The notes under the pieces were generated by a model. The model made no database searches, was not told where the DNA came from, and was given only the letters and a program-made list of their open reading frames with translations. Shown here piece after piece: positions 27,112 through 36,077 of a stretch of DNA of 50,711 bases (the stretch's first letter is position 1; each line of letters opens with the position of its first letter). Both the position numbers and the translations under genes were made by a program. The DNA is from an uncultured Nitrospirota bacterium (lineage in GTDB: Bacteria > Nitrospinota > Nitrospinia > CAJXCL01), in the NCBI GenBank assembly GCA_913051775.1, contig CAJXCL010000010.1, forward strand, positions 1 to 50,711. Reading direction: 5' to 3'.

Positions 27112-28051
27112 TATTTTCATACTCTTTCCAGCGTCTGTGTATCCACAAATATTGTTCAGGGTATTTGCGAACGATATATTCAGTTTTTTTGTGTATTTCT
27201 TCAGTAAGGCGGTAAATTTCCTGTTTTTCACTTTTGTAGTCCTTGGCCGGCCATATCGGGTCGCTGAGAAACCCTTCAAATTGAAAACTGTTATTTTTTC
27301 TGCAGCATGCCACCACAACAATTGGTCTTTGATAGGTTACGGCAAGTACTGCCGGTAGAGGTGTAGTATTAGCTTTACGGCCGAAAAAATTGACGGCTAT
27401 TCCTTTCATGGTTCCCTGGTCGGGAAGAATCCCTATAGATTTTCCTTTGCGAAGAAAATTTTTAAGGGTAAACAGGGCATTTTTTTTTTTAATAATAATC
27501 TGGCCGCTTGCAGAGCGATTTTTAAATAACATATTTTCTAGGAAAATATTGTCAAGTGGCCGCACTACAATTGCAAGAGGAATTCCTATGACTGCGCTGG
27601 CATACAGGAGGAGTTCCCAGTTTCCAATATGTGGAGTGATAAATATACACCCTTTTGACTCGTCATGTATCTTTTTTGCTTTTTGAAAAAGCTTTTTAAT
27701 CTCCTCTGTTATCTCTAAAGAATTTTGATCACCAGAAGCTTCTTTTGAGAGAAATCGGAACTTTAAAATTTCTGAAAGCATCAAAAAAAACGAATGAAAG
27801 CTTTGGAGAGCAATATGCTTTATTTCCTTTTCATCTTTTTGACCGTTAAATGCGTTTCGTATATTGTCAATTGCAACCTGGCGTCGACTTGGTACAAAAA
27901 CATAAAGTAAATAAGCAAGAAAATGACTGAATAAATTCATAAAGCTGAATGGCACAATTCGGAAGAGAAACATCGCGGAATATATTAATGCGTATTCACA
28001 GAAATAAATAAACTTTCCTTTTCTCCATTTCTTTTTCCGTTTTTTTTTCAT
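27092..28051 (-). CDS. lpxL: Lipid A secondary acyltransferase (LpxL/HtrB family)
   Basis: The 319-residue protein has a basic N-terminus, a membrane segment (residues about 14-52) and the acyltransferase signature HIGNWE (H141, E146; HX4E). Further motifs are ILPDQGT and FFGRKANTTPLPAVLA. LpxL enzymes move an acyl chain from ACP to the hydroxyacyl group of Kdo2-lipid A at the inner membrane. Its start overlaps the stop of the upstream ketosynthase gene by 4 bases, so it is the last gene of the fatty-acid cluster and the likely user of its product. LpxM or a phospholipid acyltransferase of the same family are alternatives. Confidence 0.85.
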   Translation of the reverse strand: MKKKRKKKWRKGKFIYFCEYALIYSAMFLFRIVPFSFMNLFSHFLAYLLYVFVPSRRQVAIDNIRNAFNGQKDEKEIKHIALQSFHSFFLMLSEILKFRFLSKEASGDQNSLEITEEIKKLFQKAKKIHDESKGCIFITPHIGNWELLLYASAVIGIPLAIVVRPLDNIFLENMLFKNRSASGQIIIKKKNALFTLKNFLRKGKSIGILPDQGTMKGIAVNFFGRKANTTPLPAVLAVTYQRPIVVVACCRKNNSFQFEGFLSDPIWPAKDYKSEKQEIYRLTEEIHKKTEYIVRKYPEQYLWIHRRWKEYENIKELFS

Positions 28052-29337
28052 TTGGTTTCAACCAATACTGACGTGGATTGTCCGCCTATTCCGTAGCTGA
28101 TGGATAAAAAACGATCTTTATCACATGATTGGTGGGAGTTTGATATATTTAATTTTAAAAATTCTTTCTCAGCTTTTTCAAAATTTAATGTAGCAGGAAT
28201 CATTCTATCAGTTACAGATTTTAATCCTAAAATAATCTCTCCCACATCGCTTGCAGCCCCTATATGCCCAGTATATGACTTAAAGCCGCAAATCGGTATT
28301 TCAGGTTTCTTATTATTTGATATTTTGATGATCGAGCTTAGTTCTGAGGCGTCCCCTTTTTTAGTGCCGCTTCCATGCAAGCTAATAAAAGCAAGATCAT
28401 TTATGCAAGAGTCAGCCTCTTTCATAATCATTTCAATATTTCTTTTAATGATATTGGGTGTAACAGTTAACCCCGGGTCAGGTGAAGGTTCAAAACAGTT
28501 TTCAAATTTGCTTAATTTTCCAAGTATCTCTGCACCTCGATGATTTGCCGCATCAGCTGATTCTAAAAAAATGGCAGCACCGCCTTCTCCGGTTATAAAC
28601 CCATCTCTATTTTTATCAAATGGTTTGAATGAAGATATCCCATTTTTGCATTTTGAGAGTATTCCTAAGCCATGAAGTTCCTGAAGAGGCACTTCAGTTA
28701 TCCAATTCCCGCATCCAACCGCTAAGGCAACATCTGCCTCGTTGTGCGCAATACTTCTGTGCGCCAATTCGAGAGCATGTATGCCGCAGGGAGATAGAGA
28801 TGCCAGAGTTGTATTGGGACCCATAAACTCAAAATAAGCGGATAAAAAGCTGAACAAATTGTTTGCAATAGACTGAAGAAGAAAAAAGGGGTTAACCTTG
28901 TTCAAGGCCGAACTATTTAATTTTTCAAAATCCATCTTCTGCCATTTGTTATCAGTCCCATCCTTTATCGCAGGGTACATGAAATGGCTGTCAATTTGAG
29001 AAAAATCTCCAGAAGCAATGTATAACGCGCGTCGTTCAGGAGGAACATCAGAAATATTAATCTCAGAATGAGTGAGAGCTTCACATGCAGAACTGAATCC
29101 GAGCAAAGAACCTCGGTTCAGGAACTTCCTCTGGCTTAATAGTTTAGGGTGAATGTTTTCCGGGATATCAAACTCTGCTACTTTACCGTAATATTGTAAA
29201 TATTCCGGTAGCCCATCTTCAGGGAAATAAGCTATCCCAGTTTTCATTGCCTTCAGGTTTTCCCAATTCTCCTTAACATTTTTGCCGAGAGGCGTAACAA
29301 TCCCCATTCCTGTAATTACAACTTCTCTATTAGACAT
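28048..29337 (-). CDS. Divergent beta-ketoacyl-ACP synthase (KAS-A of the cluster)
   Basis: The 429-residue thiolase-fold condensing enzyme has all three catalytic residues: C184 in SLSPCGIHALE, H321 in SLHGSGTKKGD and H358 in SYTGHIGAASD. The Cys and His surroundings depart from the usual FabF wording (TACASG, HGTST), which suggests an unusual acyl substrate. It condenses acyl groups with malonyl-ACP in fatty acid elongation. It is followed by lpxL with a 4-base overlap and preceded by a 148-base gap containing repeat-like debris. It is the most divergent of the three Cys-containing synthases here. Confidence 0.88.
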   Translation of the reverse strand: MSNREVVITGMGIVTPLGKNVKENWENLKAMKTGIAYFPEDGLPEYLQYYGKVAEFDIPENIHPKLLSQRKFLNRGSLLGFSSACEALTHSEINISDVPPERRALYIASGDFSQIDSHFMYPAIKDGTDNKWQKMDFEKLNSSALNKVNPFFLLQSIANNLFSFLSAYFEFMGPNTTLASLSPCGIHALELAHRSIAHNEADVALAVGCGNWITEVPLQELHGLGILSKCKNGISSFKPFDKNRDGFITGEGGAAIFLESADAANHRGAEILGKLSKFENCFEPSPDPGLTVTPNIIKRNIEMIMKEADSCINDLAFISLHGSGTKKGDASELSSIIKISNNKKPEIPICGFKSYTGHIGAASDVGEIILGLKSVTDRMIPATLNFEKAEKEFLKLNISNSHQSCDKDRFLSISYGIGGQSTSVLVETK

Positions 29338-29485
29338 AATATTGTCCAGCGGCCAGGGACCAGGTTACAGGGACACGAGTTTTTGTTTTTGATCCCCGAT
29401 AACTGAACCCTGACTCCTGAATTATTAATCTTTATGTCTCAGCGCCCCTTCGGTAAATTAAACCTGGTTGCACCTGCTACGCGTA

Positions 29486-29944
29486 TTATATTTTTAAGTT
29501 GAGCTTCCTGGTTAAAACTTGAAAGAATCTCTTTTGTTCATCAGTATTTTCTATTTCTGAAAGAGGGATTATTTTTCCCTCGAATTCCGACTTGATTATC
29601 TTTTTCCCACCAACAGTCCCGGTTCCTTTATAAGTTTTTACTGAAGAGTTTGGTTCAGCCATTGTTTCCATTACCAGTTCAACCTGATCCCCGGGGTATG
29701 CAAAGCCATAAAAATTGGATTTGTTAACCTTATTTATTAAGAACCAGTTGTTAAAATCAGAGGACACTGCCTCAAGCCAGCCCGCAAGCTGAACTAATGC
29801 CTCCAATAATAGCACTCCTGGCATAATCGGGTTTTTTGGAAAATGGAATTCAAGGAAATCTTCACTCATTGTTACATTTTTAATTCCCTTAATTTTTTCT
29901 TTACTTTTCCATTCAACAATATGATCAATTAACAAGTAACGCAT
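29486..29944 (-). CDS. FabZ-like 3-hydroxyacyl-ACP dehydratase (hotdog 1)
   Basis: I chose ATG 29944, which gives 152 residues starting MRYLLIDHIVEWK. This matches the start of the paralogue at 33311, whereas the longer frame adds 17 unrelated residues. The hotdog core shows H34 in EFHFPKNPIMPGV and E48 in LLLEALVQLAGW, the FabZ catalytic pair. It removes water from 3-hydroxyacyl-ACP. A duplicate dehydratase lies at 32859; two may serve different chain lengths or subunits. Confidence 0.85.
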   Translation of the reverse strand: MRYLLIDHIVEWKSKEKIKGIKNVTMSEDFLEFHFPKNPIMPGVLLLEALVQLAGWLEAVSSDFNNWFLINKVNKSNFYGFAYPGDQVELVMETMAEPNSSVKTYKGTGTVGGKKIIKSEFEGKIIPLSEIENTDEQKRFFQVLTRKLNLKI

Positions 29945-30063
29945 AATTAATAGTTTCCCTTTACGAATGTTGATTGACGAATAAAACAACACCATTTATA
30001 AATTGCAAGCTTAAATCTAAAATCGTAAATCGTCAACCGTAATTTGGTTGCGGCTCTGCCGCG

Positions 30064-30831
30064 TTACGCTATGCTCAATCCTCCATCAATGGAAATTGCT
30101 TGGCCGGTAATGTAATTTGACTTTTCAGAGGCAAGGAACAATACAAGGTTTGCAATCTCAACGGGTTCTCCAAATCTTCCAACCGGAATATTTTTAAGAA
30201 TTTCCTCACCTGCTTTCTTTCTGATGCGTTTACTCATTGCAGTTAAAATCATTCCCGGTAGAACAGCGTTTACCTGAATACCCTTTCCAGCAAGCTCAAC
30301 AGCGCATGCTCTTGTAAAAGAAATCAAACCTCCCTTGGCAGCTGCATAATTAGTCTGTCCACGGCCGCCTTTTATAGAGCTTATAGAAGCGATATTTATT
30401 ATTTTCCCATAATGATTAAGCATCATCATTTCTGCCGCGCATTTGGTACAGAGAAATGCTCCTCTCAAATTAACATCCTGCACCACATCCCAATCTGAAA
30501 GTTTCATGCTTAATAACAAGCTATCTTTAATAGTTCCAGCATTATTGACAAGGATGTCCAATTGATTAAACTTTTTTCTAATAAAATCGAAAAGGGTAAA
30601 GACCTCCTCGCTGTTTGAAACGTCGGCTTTAAAAACATCAGCTTTATGGCCAAAAGTGGAGATTTCTTTTTTAAGTATTTCCGCGCTATCCCCTGATTTG
30701 TTGTAATTGATAATAACTTTTGCCCCGGCATTAGAAAGAAGCAGACTAATGTCCTTTCCAATTCCTTTTGCTCCCCCTGTAACCAGGGCAACTTTACCTG
30801 ATAAATCCAATTTCATTTCTTTTAAAGGCAT
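30064..30831 (-). CDS. fabG: 3-oxoacyl-ACP reductase FabG
   Basis: The classical SDR has TGGAKGIG (cofactor loop), NNAG, IASISS and YAAAK (Y162, K166), so all catalytic residues are present. The 255-residue form starts at ATG 30831; ATG 30816 (MKLDLSGKVALV) is equally possible, and an upstream GTG at 30849 falls in repeat-like sequence. FabG reduces 3-oxoacyl-ACP with NADPH. It lies between KAS-B and hotdog 1 in the same direction, and is the only fully canonical ketoreductase of the cluster. Confidence 0.9.
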   Translation of the reverse strand: MPLKEMKLDLSGKVALVTGGAKGIGKDISLLLSNAGAKVIINYNKSGDSAEILKKEISTFGHKADVFKADVSNSEEVFTLFDFIRKKFNQLDILVNNAGTIKDSLLLSMKLSDWDVVQDVNLRGAFLCTKCAAEMMMLNHYGKIINIASISSIKGGRGQTNYAAAKGGLISFTRACAVELAGKGIQVNAVLPGMILTAMSKRIRKKAGEEILKNIPVGRFGEPVEIANLVLFLASEKSNYITGQAISIDGGLSIA

Positions 30832-30887
30832 TTTTGCCACGATGATCACGAAGAGTAGAAAGGAAACGAAATCATAAGAAGGAATTT

Positions 30888-30916
30888 CTTCGTGTTTTTC
30901 GTGTGCTTCGTGGTTT
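30888..30916 (+). repeat. Dispersed repeat R3 (CTTCGTG phrase), copy in the KAS-B/fabG gap
   Basis: CTTCGTGTTTTTCGTGTGC continues with TTCGTGGTTT. Related phrases occur at 33367-33394, 37577-37601 and 43459-43481, all in intergenic DNA. Confidence 0.5.
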
Positions 30917-30964
30917 CATATCATCAGTGTAGTTTGTGAAATCTGCGGTTCTATTTCTTTTTGG

Positions 30965-32248
30965 TTATGCTCTATATTTCTTTACAACAATTGTTGCGTT
31001 CTGCCCGCCAAATCCAAATGAATTGGATATCGCGGCCCTGACAGGCCTCTTTCTTTTCCCACTACTCACATAATCCAGATCGCATTTAGGATCAGGATTG
31101 GTAATATTTATAGTAGGATGAATTTGATCTCTCTCAACACTTAAGACTGTAAACACAAACTCAGGTCCACCAGAAGCCGCTATAAAATGCCCAATAAGGG
31201 ATTTGCTGGAGCTTATGGAGATGCCGTTGGCATTTTCCTTAAAAACCTTTTTAATTGCAAGTGTTTCTGTGGAATCATTCAGTTTTGTACTTGTACCGTG
31301 AGCATTAATATAATCTATCTCATCAATCTTCATATGAGCGTCTTTCAGCGCGGCATTCATTGACTGCTCTGCTCCGTTTCCTTTAGGATGCGGGGCCGTG
31401 ACCTGAAAGGCATCCATAGAGGAGCCATAACCCGCAACTTCCGCGTATATCTTCGCTCCTCTTTTAAGCGCATGAGATTCTTCCTCAAGAATTGCTGTAC
31501 CCGCACCCTCGCCCATTACAAGTCCGGACCTTTTTCTGTCAAAAGGACGGCAGAGTCCATGAGAATTAGAAGAAGAAACGCATGCTGCCTGAAGTAGAAC
31601 AAAAAAGACAAGTCCCATTGGATTTATCATAGAATCTGCTCCGCCCGCAACCATAAGATCAGCATCGCCTCTTTGAATTGTTTTGTATGCTATGCCTACG
31701 GCTTGTGTGGCTGAAGCGCAGGCAGACGTAATCGTATAGTTGGCTCCTTTTAAACTAAACTTTCGGGCAATTAAAGAGGCAGCTCTATTAGAATTGTTTT
31801 TTACAATAGATTCTTTGTGCGCATTTTTATATTTTTTACTGAATTGATCACAATCGAACTCTCCTTTCTTGTTCATAAAATTTTGCACATCTTCCAATCT
31901 GGTAATCCCAAGCCCGGCGGCAAAAGCAACTCCAAAACGGTTACTATATTTCTTGTCTTGATTAACACCGGCATCATTAAGAGCTGACTTTGCCGTCCAT
32001 AACCCAAACAGTGTTCTTCTCTCGCCTTCGCATGATACATACTCCTTAAACTCTTCTTTTATCTTATTCCAATTTTCTTCTTTTATCTTTCCAACAGCCT
32101 GAACAGGTGACTTTTCAGCGCCGAGATAAGCAAGCCGGCTGATACCGGACTCACCGGCAAGCGCCTTTTCCCAATTTTCCTCAACATCAAGACCAAGTGG
32201 TGTGGCCAACCCAAGCCCTGTAACAACGACCTTTTTTTTGACAGTCAT
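30965..32248 (-). CDS. Beta-ketoacyl-ACP synthase II-like (KAS-B of the cluster)
   Basis: The 427-residue FabF-type synthase has an intact triad: C177 in SACASATQAVG, H317 in INAHGTSTKLND and H354 in LIGHFIAASG. The N-terminus is VVVTGLGLATPLG. It carries out malonyl-ACP dependent chain elongation. It lies downstream of a hicBA remnant and 115 bases upstream of fabG. Of the four synthases it is closest, with KAS-D, to ordinary FabF. Confidence 0.9.
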   Translation of the reverse strand: MTVKKKVVVTGLGLATPLGLDVEENWEKALAGESGISRLAYLGAEKSPVQAVGKIKEENWNKIKEEFKEYVSCEGERRTLFGLWTAKSALNDAGVNQDKKYSNRFGVAFAAGLGITRLEDVQNFMNKKGEFDCDQFSKKYKNAHKESIVKNNSNRAASLIARKFSLKGANYTITSACASATQAVGIAYKTIQRGDADLMVAGGADSMINPMGLVFFVLLQAACVSSSNSHGLCRPFDRKRSGLVMGEGAGTAILEEESHALKRGAKIYAEVAGYGSSMDAFQVTAPHPKGNGAEQSMNAALKDAHMKIDEIDYINAHGTSTKLNDSTETLAIKKVFKENANGISISSSKSLIGHFIAASGGPEFVFTVLSVERDQIHPTINITNPDPKCDLDYVSSGKRKRPVRAAISNSFGFGGQNATIVVKKYRA

Positions 32249-32280
32249 ATGGGAAAAAGTAAACTATATTATAGGCAGCT

Positions 32281-32724
32281 TCATTCTTTAATATTAATAT
32301 TCCTTCCTATTATATTTTCTACTTCTTGTATCATCATACGAAGTTGAGGTATGGAATATTCAGAATTGGAGGGAATTGCTAAAACGGTGATGTTCGTAGC
32401 CCATAAACTGAAGATAAATAGCTGAAATTGGACCGTCAAAACCAAGTATACGCAATCGTCCAATAAAAACTCTACGTTTTTACAGGGATCTAACGGCCCA
32501 TGAGCAGTCTCCTTGTTCAGGTCAATATTTTCAATCACAGGCAAGGAATGCCCCAATTTGAGGCCAATCCAAATCCAGTCCTCTAAAGTGGAATGCAGTC
32601 TATCCTCACAGTCTCGCAATGTATTTCCAAATGCTACAACTCCTTTGCAAGAAGGAATCTTCCCTACAAATGTGCCGTCTTCCAGCTTGTCATATGAAGC
32701 ATGTGATAAAGCCTTTTCTACATA
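32281..32724 (-). pseudogene. Degenerate hicB-hicA toxin-antitoxin remnant
   Basis: Reading the minus strand, 32724-32509 gives VEKALSHASYDKLEDGTFVG then TLRDCEDRLHSTLEDWIWIG and LKLGHSLPVIENIDLN, the HicB antitoxin pattern, but a TAG precedes it and no start codon is in frame. From about 32500 a second frame gives RLRILGFDGP and LQFMGYEHHRF, the HicA toxin core, then stops. A frameshift restores IPSNSEYSIPQLRMMIQEVE, the HicA C-terminus. HicA is an mRNA interferase and HicB its antitoxin; neither can be made here. The remnant sits between two fatty-acid genes. Confidence 0.7.
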
Positions 32725-32858
32725 TTGCTAAGAATGTACCGGACCACCATTTTACAACTCTCTTACTATTGTTTTCTAAATATATGTCAACATAGATTAG
32801 AATAATCTGATATAGCCTGAGAAATATAATATATAATATCAAAAATTTGCTGAAATAG

Positions 32859-33311
32859 TCAAACAACCCCTTTTTCTTTCAGTCCGCTGTAATAGGTGAA
32901 TAATTTTTCTAACTCTTCTGAACGAACTTTATGAAAATGGCTGTAAATGATGCGGTCCATTGAGGCAATTGTTTTACCATCCACTAAAATCTTTGCTTTG
33001 CCAAGCGAGTCTCTACTTGAGGTAGAAATAATTTCTCCCTTAATCTCTGCTTTAAAACCCGGTCTTAAATTATAAGAAATATTTACGTTTTCCACTAAAG
33101 ACATAATCGCGGAAAGTTTGAAATCATTAGAGTAAATGATCAACCAGCCAAGAAGCTGTGCCATAGCCTCAATAAAAATCACTCCTGGAACAAAAGCAAC
33201 TTTGCTGAAGTGACTCCTGAGAAATTCTTCTGAAAGAGAAAAGGTTTTAACTCCGGTTATGGATTTTCCTTTCTCTATATGAGTTACGTTATCGTAATAT
33301 AAAAATCGCAT
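32859..33311 (-). CDS. FabZ-like 3-hydroxyacyl-ACP dehydratase (hotdog 2)
   Basis: The 150-residue single hotdog protein begins MRFLYYDNVTHIEKGK, like its paralogue at 29944. The catalytic pair is H34 (RSHFSKVAFVPGV) and E48 (FIEAMAQLLGW). The usual HFP(G/K)xP reads HFSKVA, so the active-site loop is divergent. It could be a second dehydratase or a partner subunit of hotdog 1. It lies 89 bases downstream of the Cys-less synthase KAS-C, across a palindromic repeat. Confidence 0.82.
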   Translation of the reverse strand: MRFLYYDNVTHIEKGKSITGVKTFSLSEEFLRSHFSKVAFVPGVIFIEAMAQLLGWLIIYSNDFKLSAIMSLVENVNISYNLRPGFKAEIKGEIISTSSRDSLGKAKILVDGKTIASMDRIIYSHFHKVRSEELEKLFTYYSGLKEKGVV

Positions 33312-33329
33312 AAATAAATTGAATTTGCT

Positions 33330-33394
33330 ACGAAGACAGTCCCCTTACGGGGGATTAAGGGGGATGTCTTCGTGTCTTCGTACCTTTGTGGTAA
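33330..33394. repeat. Palindromic repeat with C-rich core plus R3 phrase
   Basis: GAAGACAGTCCCCTT and AAGGGGGATGTCTTC form the arms around ACGGGGGATT, followed by GTGTCTTCGTACCTTTGTGG. It is related to the C-rich palindrome at 43097. It occupies most of the gap between KAS-C and hotdog 2. Confidence 0.55.
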
Positions 33395-33400
33395 AAAAAA

Positions 33401-34690
33401 TCATTTCACAGCCTCAATGATCAAAGATGCACACTGTCCTTCATAAGATTGACAGTTTACCATAATTCTTTTTGGAATTGCTCGTAATAGAGATTTATTG
33501 ACGAGATTGAACTTGATATTTTTATCAGAAAGTAAGGAATTAAGAGTCGGAGGAATTACACCATTTTTTAGCATATAAATTCCTAAAACAGTATCAACTG
33601 CAGCTGCGCCTGCCAGTAAATGACCTAAAGCGCCTTTTGAAGAATATACATTCACAGTATCTATACAATCTGAAAAAACCAGGTGTATTGCTTCAATCTC
33701 ATTTTTATCCCCAATACATGTACCATCACCATGAACAATTATTGCGTCAATATCCGATGACTGAATCTCTGCTTTGTCAATTGCTTCTTTCATAGCATGA
33801 GAGATGGCTCTTGCCGTAGGACCTGAAAATTCTTCTTCGCTCTCAAAAGCGAAGCCGTAACCAGCAATACCGGCCAGAGACTGGACACCCCGTTTATTTG
33901 CGGACGAACGCGATTCCAGAGTCATCATGCCGCAACCCTCTCCTAAAATAGTCCCATTCCTGTTAGCGGCAAAAGGACGACATAACATTTCACCGTCTCT
34001 TTCCGATGTGTTTAATATTTTAAAAAGATGAGCACGTGCAAGGCTTAAAGGAGATACTTTTTCGCTGACACCACCCGCAAGAACTGCCTTTGCTCTTTTA
34101 CCACGAATGGCATTCATGCCTTCGATAATAGCCTGCACCCCGGAGTCGGAGTGCGGAGAAAACACCGCGTTTTCACCTTTGAGGTTTAAACTGATTGCTA
34201 CCTGGCAAAATGTTATATTGTTCAGCATTGAAAGAGGCCATAAGGGATATATCTCCTGGTATCCACCTGAATAAAACAAGCTGTAATCAAGATTAGATTC
34301 AGAATCCAATGATTTCATAACTGAAGGCATGAGATCCTGAACTTTATAATCAACCATCCCCATACCGACAAAAAAACCGATGTCTTCTTCTTTAAGAGGT
34401 GTTTTGTCCAGGCTGGAGTGCATGAATGCGTCACGAGTGCATTTCAGAAGCATATAGGAATGTTTATCCATTATCCGGGCGTCCCTTGGATGAACATCCA
34501 ACGAAGAATGGTCAAGACCCTGAACCTGGGCGGCAACCCGGCATTCAAATCCTTTTGCGTCAAAATCTTTTATCGGCAGGGTTCCGTGCTTTCCGGAAAG
34601 TAACACATCCCATGTTTTAGATGCAGTCAGGCCCAGGGAAGATACCAATGCTACTCCGGTAACAACAACACTCTCATCCTCATTTTTCAT
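33401..34690 (-). CDS. Ketosynthase-like protein lacking the active-site Cys (KAS-C, chain-length-factor-like)
   Basis: The 429-residue protein has the FabF fold (VVVTGVALVSSLG; CRPFAANRNGTILGEG). The nucleophile position reads FSPHSDSGVQAI, with Ser181 where Cys is expected; H320 (HGDGT) and H357 (ALGHLLAG) are kept. It therefore cannot form the normal acyl-Cys intermediate and probably acts as a KSbeta/chain-length-factor partner or a decarboxylase. Its start overlaps the end of KAS-D by 11 bases, the arrangement of KSalpha-KSbeta pairs and of the two fabF genes in rhizobial acpXL loci. It is complete and not decayed. Confidence 0.85.
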   Translation of the reverse strand: MKNEDESVVVTGVALVSSLGLTASKTWDVLLSGKHGTLPIKDFDAKGFECRVAAQVQGLDHSSLDVHPRDARIMDKHSYMLLKCTRDAFMHSSLDKTPLKEEDIGFFVGMGMVDYKVQDLMPSVMKSLDSESNLDYSLFYSGGYQEIYPLWPLSMLNNITFCQVAISLNLKGENAVFSPHSDSGVQAIIEGMNAIRGKRAKAVLAGGVSEKVSPLSLARAHLFKILNTSERDGEMLCRPFAANRNGTILGEGCGMMTLESRSSANKRGVQSLAGIAGYGFAFESEEEFSGPTARAISHAMKEAIDKAEIQSSDIDAIIVHGDGTCIGDKNEIEAIHLVFSDCIDTVNVYSSKGALGHLLAGAAAVDTVLGIYMLKNGVIPPTLNSLLSDKNIKFNLVNKSLLRAIPKRIMVNCQSYEGQCASLIIEAVK

Positions 34691-36077
34691 ATTCGCCTAA
34701 GCATAAGCACGAGTTCTGACCCCCAAAACCAAAAGAATTTGAGATCGCTTTCCGGTGTTTTTTACTTCTTGCCTCATTCGGCACATAATCGAGATCACAC
34801 TTTGGATCAGGATGATCATAATTAATGGTAGGTAAGAGAATTGAACGGTTTATACCTATAAGCGTTAAAATAAACTCTATAGCGCCCGCCGCGGCAATCG
34901 TATGTCCTAACATTGATTTATTGGAATATACCGGAATACCTTCTGCCTTTTCTCCGAATATTTCTTTGATTGCCCGGGTTTCAGTTAAATCATTTTGCTG
35001 AGTGGATGTTCCATGCGCATTAATGCAATCGATGTTATCCGAGCTAATAGAGGCGTCTTCCAAAGCTCTTCTCATGGCTATTTTAGCTCCCTCTCCTTTG
35101 GGATGTGTATCAGTAATTCTATACGCATCCGCAGAAGAGCCGTATCCAAAAAGTTCACCTGATATTGGAATACCCCTTGACCTGGCATGTTCTAATTCTT
35201 CTAAAATAACAACTCCGGCGCCTTCAGACAATACAAACCCATTTCTTCTCCTATCGAAAGGTCTGGAAGCTGTTTGAGGTGTTTTATATTTTTCCGTTAA
35301 AGCCTTTAGCAGAACAAATCCCATAAGACCAGTAAAATCCAGAGTAGCCTCACCGCCTCCCGCGATCATAACATCACACTTACCTTCCTGAATTACTTTA
35401 TATGCCTCTCCAATAGCCTGTGAACCGGCCGCACATGCGGATACTAGGGAAAAATTATGTCCTTTGCAGTTAAATAACTTTGAAAGGATAGATGCCGCTA
35501 CATCAGGTTTTCTGCGAAAAAATTTAAGATACGAATACCCGCCTGCCTGCGTGAGCCTTTTCATATCCCAATTTCCGTTCCCGTCATAAAACTTGTGCAG
35601 GAACATCATGTCTTCTACTTTGGGGTTGTCTCCGTGGGTGCCGATTGAAACGCCGATTTTTTCGCGGTTTGTTACTTTATTGAGTTTTGCCTGTTGTACG
35701 GCTTCAAGAGTTGCAATTCGTAATAATTTAAGCGCGCGGGAAGAAAATTTTTCCAACCTTTGTGCCTGACTATTTTCACTATTGTTATTCAGGCATGCGT
35801 CATCAACTTCTCCACCTATCCGGCAGGGTAGTCCTTTAGTTTCAAAAGAGGAGATAAAATCAATGCCGGAACGACCATTACTGGCGTTTTCAAATGTTTC
35901 TTCAGTATTTTTTCCTAAAGGAGTGATCATCCCGTAGCCGGTAATCACTACTCTGCGCTGCGAATTTGTAAAATTATGTTTTTTTAGCAAAGATTTTGTT
36001 AAGCAATTTGGCGGTAGCCCTTTTGGTACTGGCCCTGCCATCCTGCGCTTAGAAGACGTTTTTTTCTTTCTGGACAT
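34680..36077 (-). CDS. Beta-ketoacyl-ACP synthase (KAS-D, catalytic partner of KAS-C)
   Basis: The 465-residue FabF-type enzyme has C215 in SACAAGSQAIG, H355 in INAHGTSTQQND and H392 in MLGHTIAAAG, all intact. An extra basic N-terminus of about 40 residues precedes VVITGYGMITPLG; a start at the Met at residue 13 is possible. It overlaps the ACP gene by 29 bases upstream and KAS-C by 11 bases downstream, so the three are probably made together. It should perform the condensation for the KAS-C/KAS-D pair. Confidence 0.9.
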   Translation of the reverse strand: MSRKKKTSSKRRMAGPVPKGLPPNCLTKSLLKKHNFTNSQRRVVITGYGMITPLGKNTEETFENASNGRSGIDFISSFETKGLPCRIGGEVDDACLNNNSENSQAQRLEKFSSRALKLLRIATLEAVQQAKLNKVTNREKIGVSIGTHGDNPKVEDMMFLHKFYDGNGNWDMKRLTQAGGYSYLKFFRRKPDVAASILSKLFNCKGHNFSLVSACAAGSQAIGEAYKVIQEGKCDVMIAGGGEATLDFTGLMGFVLLKALTEKYKTPQTASRPFDRRRNGFVLSEGAGVVILEELEHARSRGIPISGELFGYGSSADAYRITDTHPKGEGAKIAMRRALEDASISSDNIDCINAHGTSTQQNDLTETRAIKEIFGEKAEGIPVYSNKSMLGHTIAAAGAIEFILTLIGINRSILLPTINYDHPDPKCDLDYVPNEARSKKHRKAISNSFGFGGQNSCLCLGEYEK

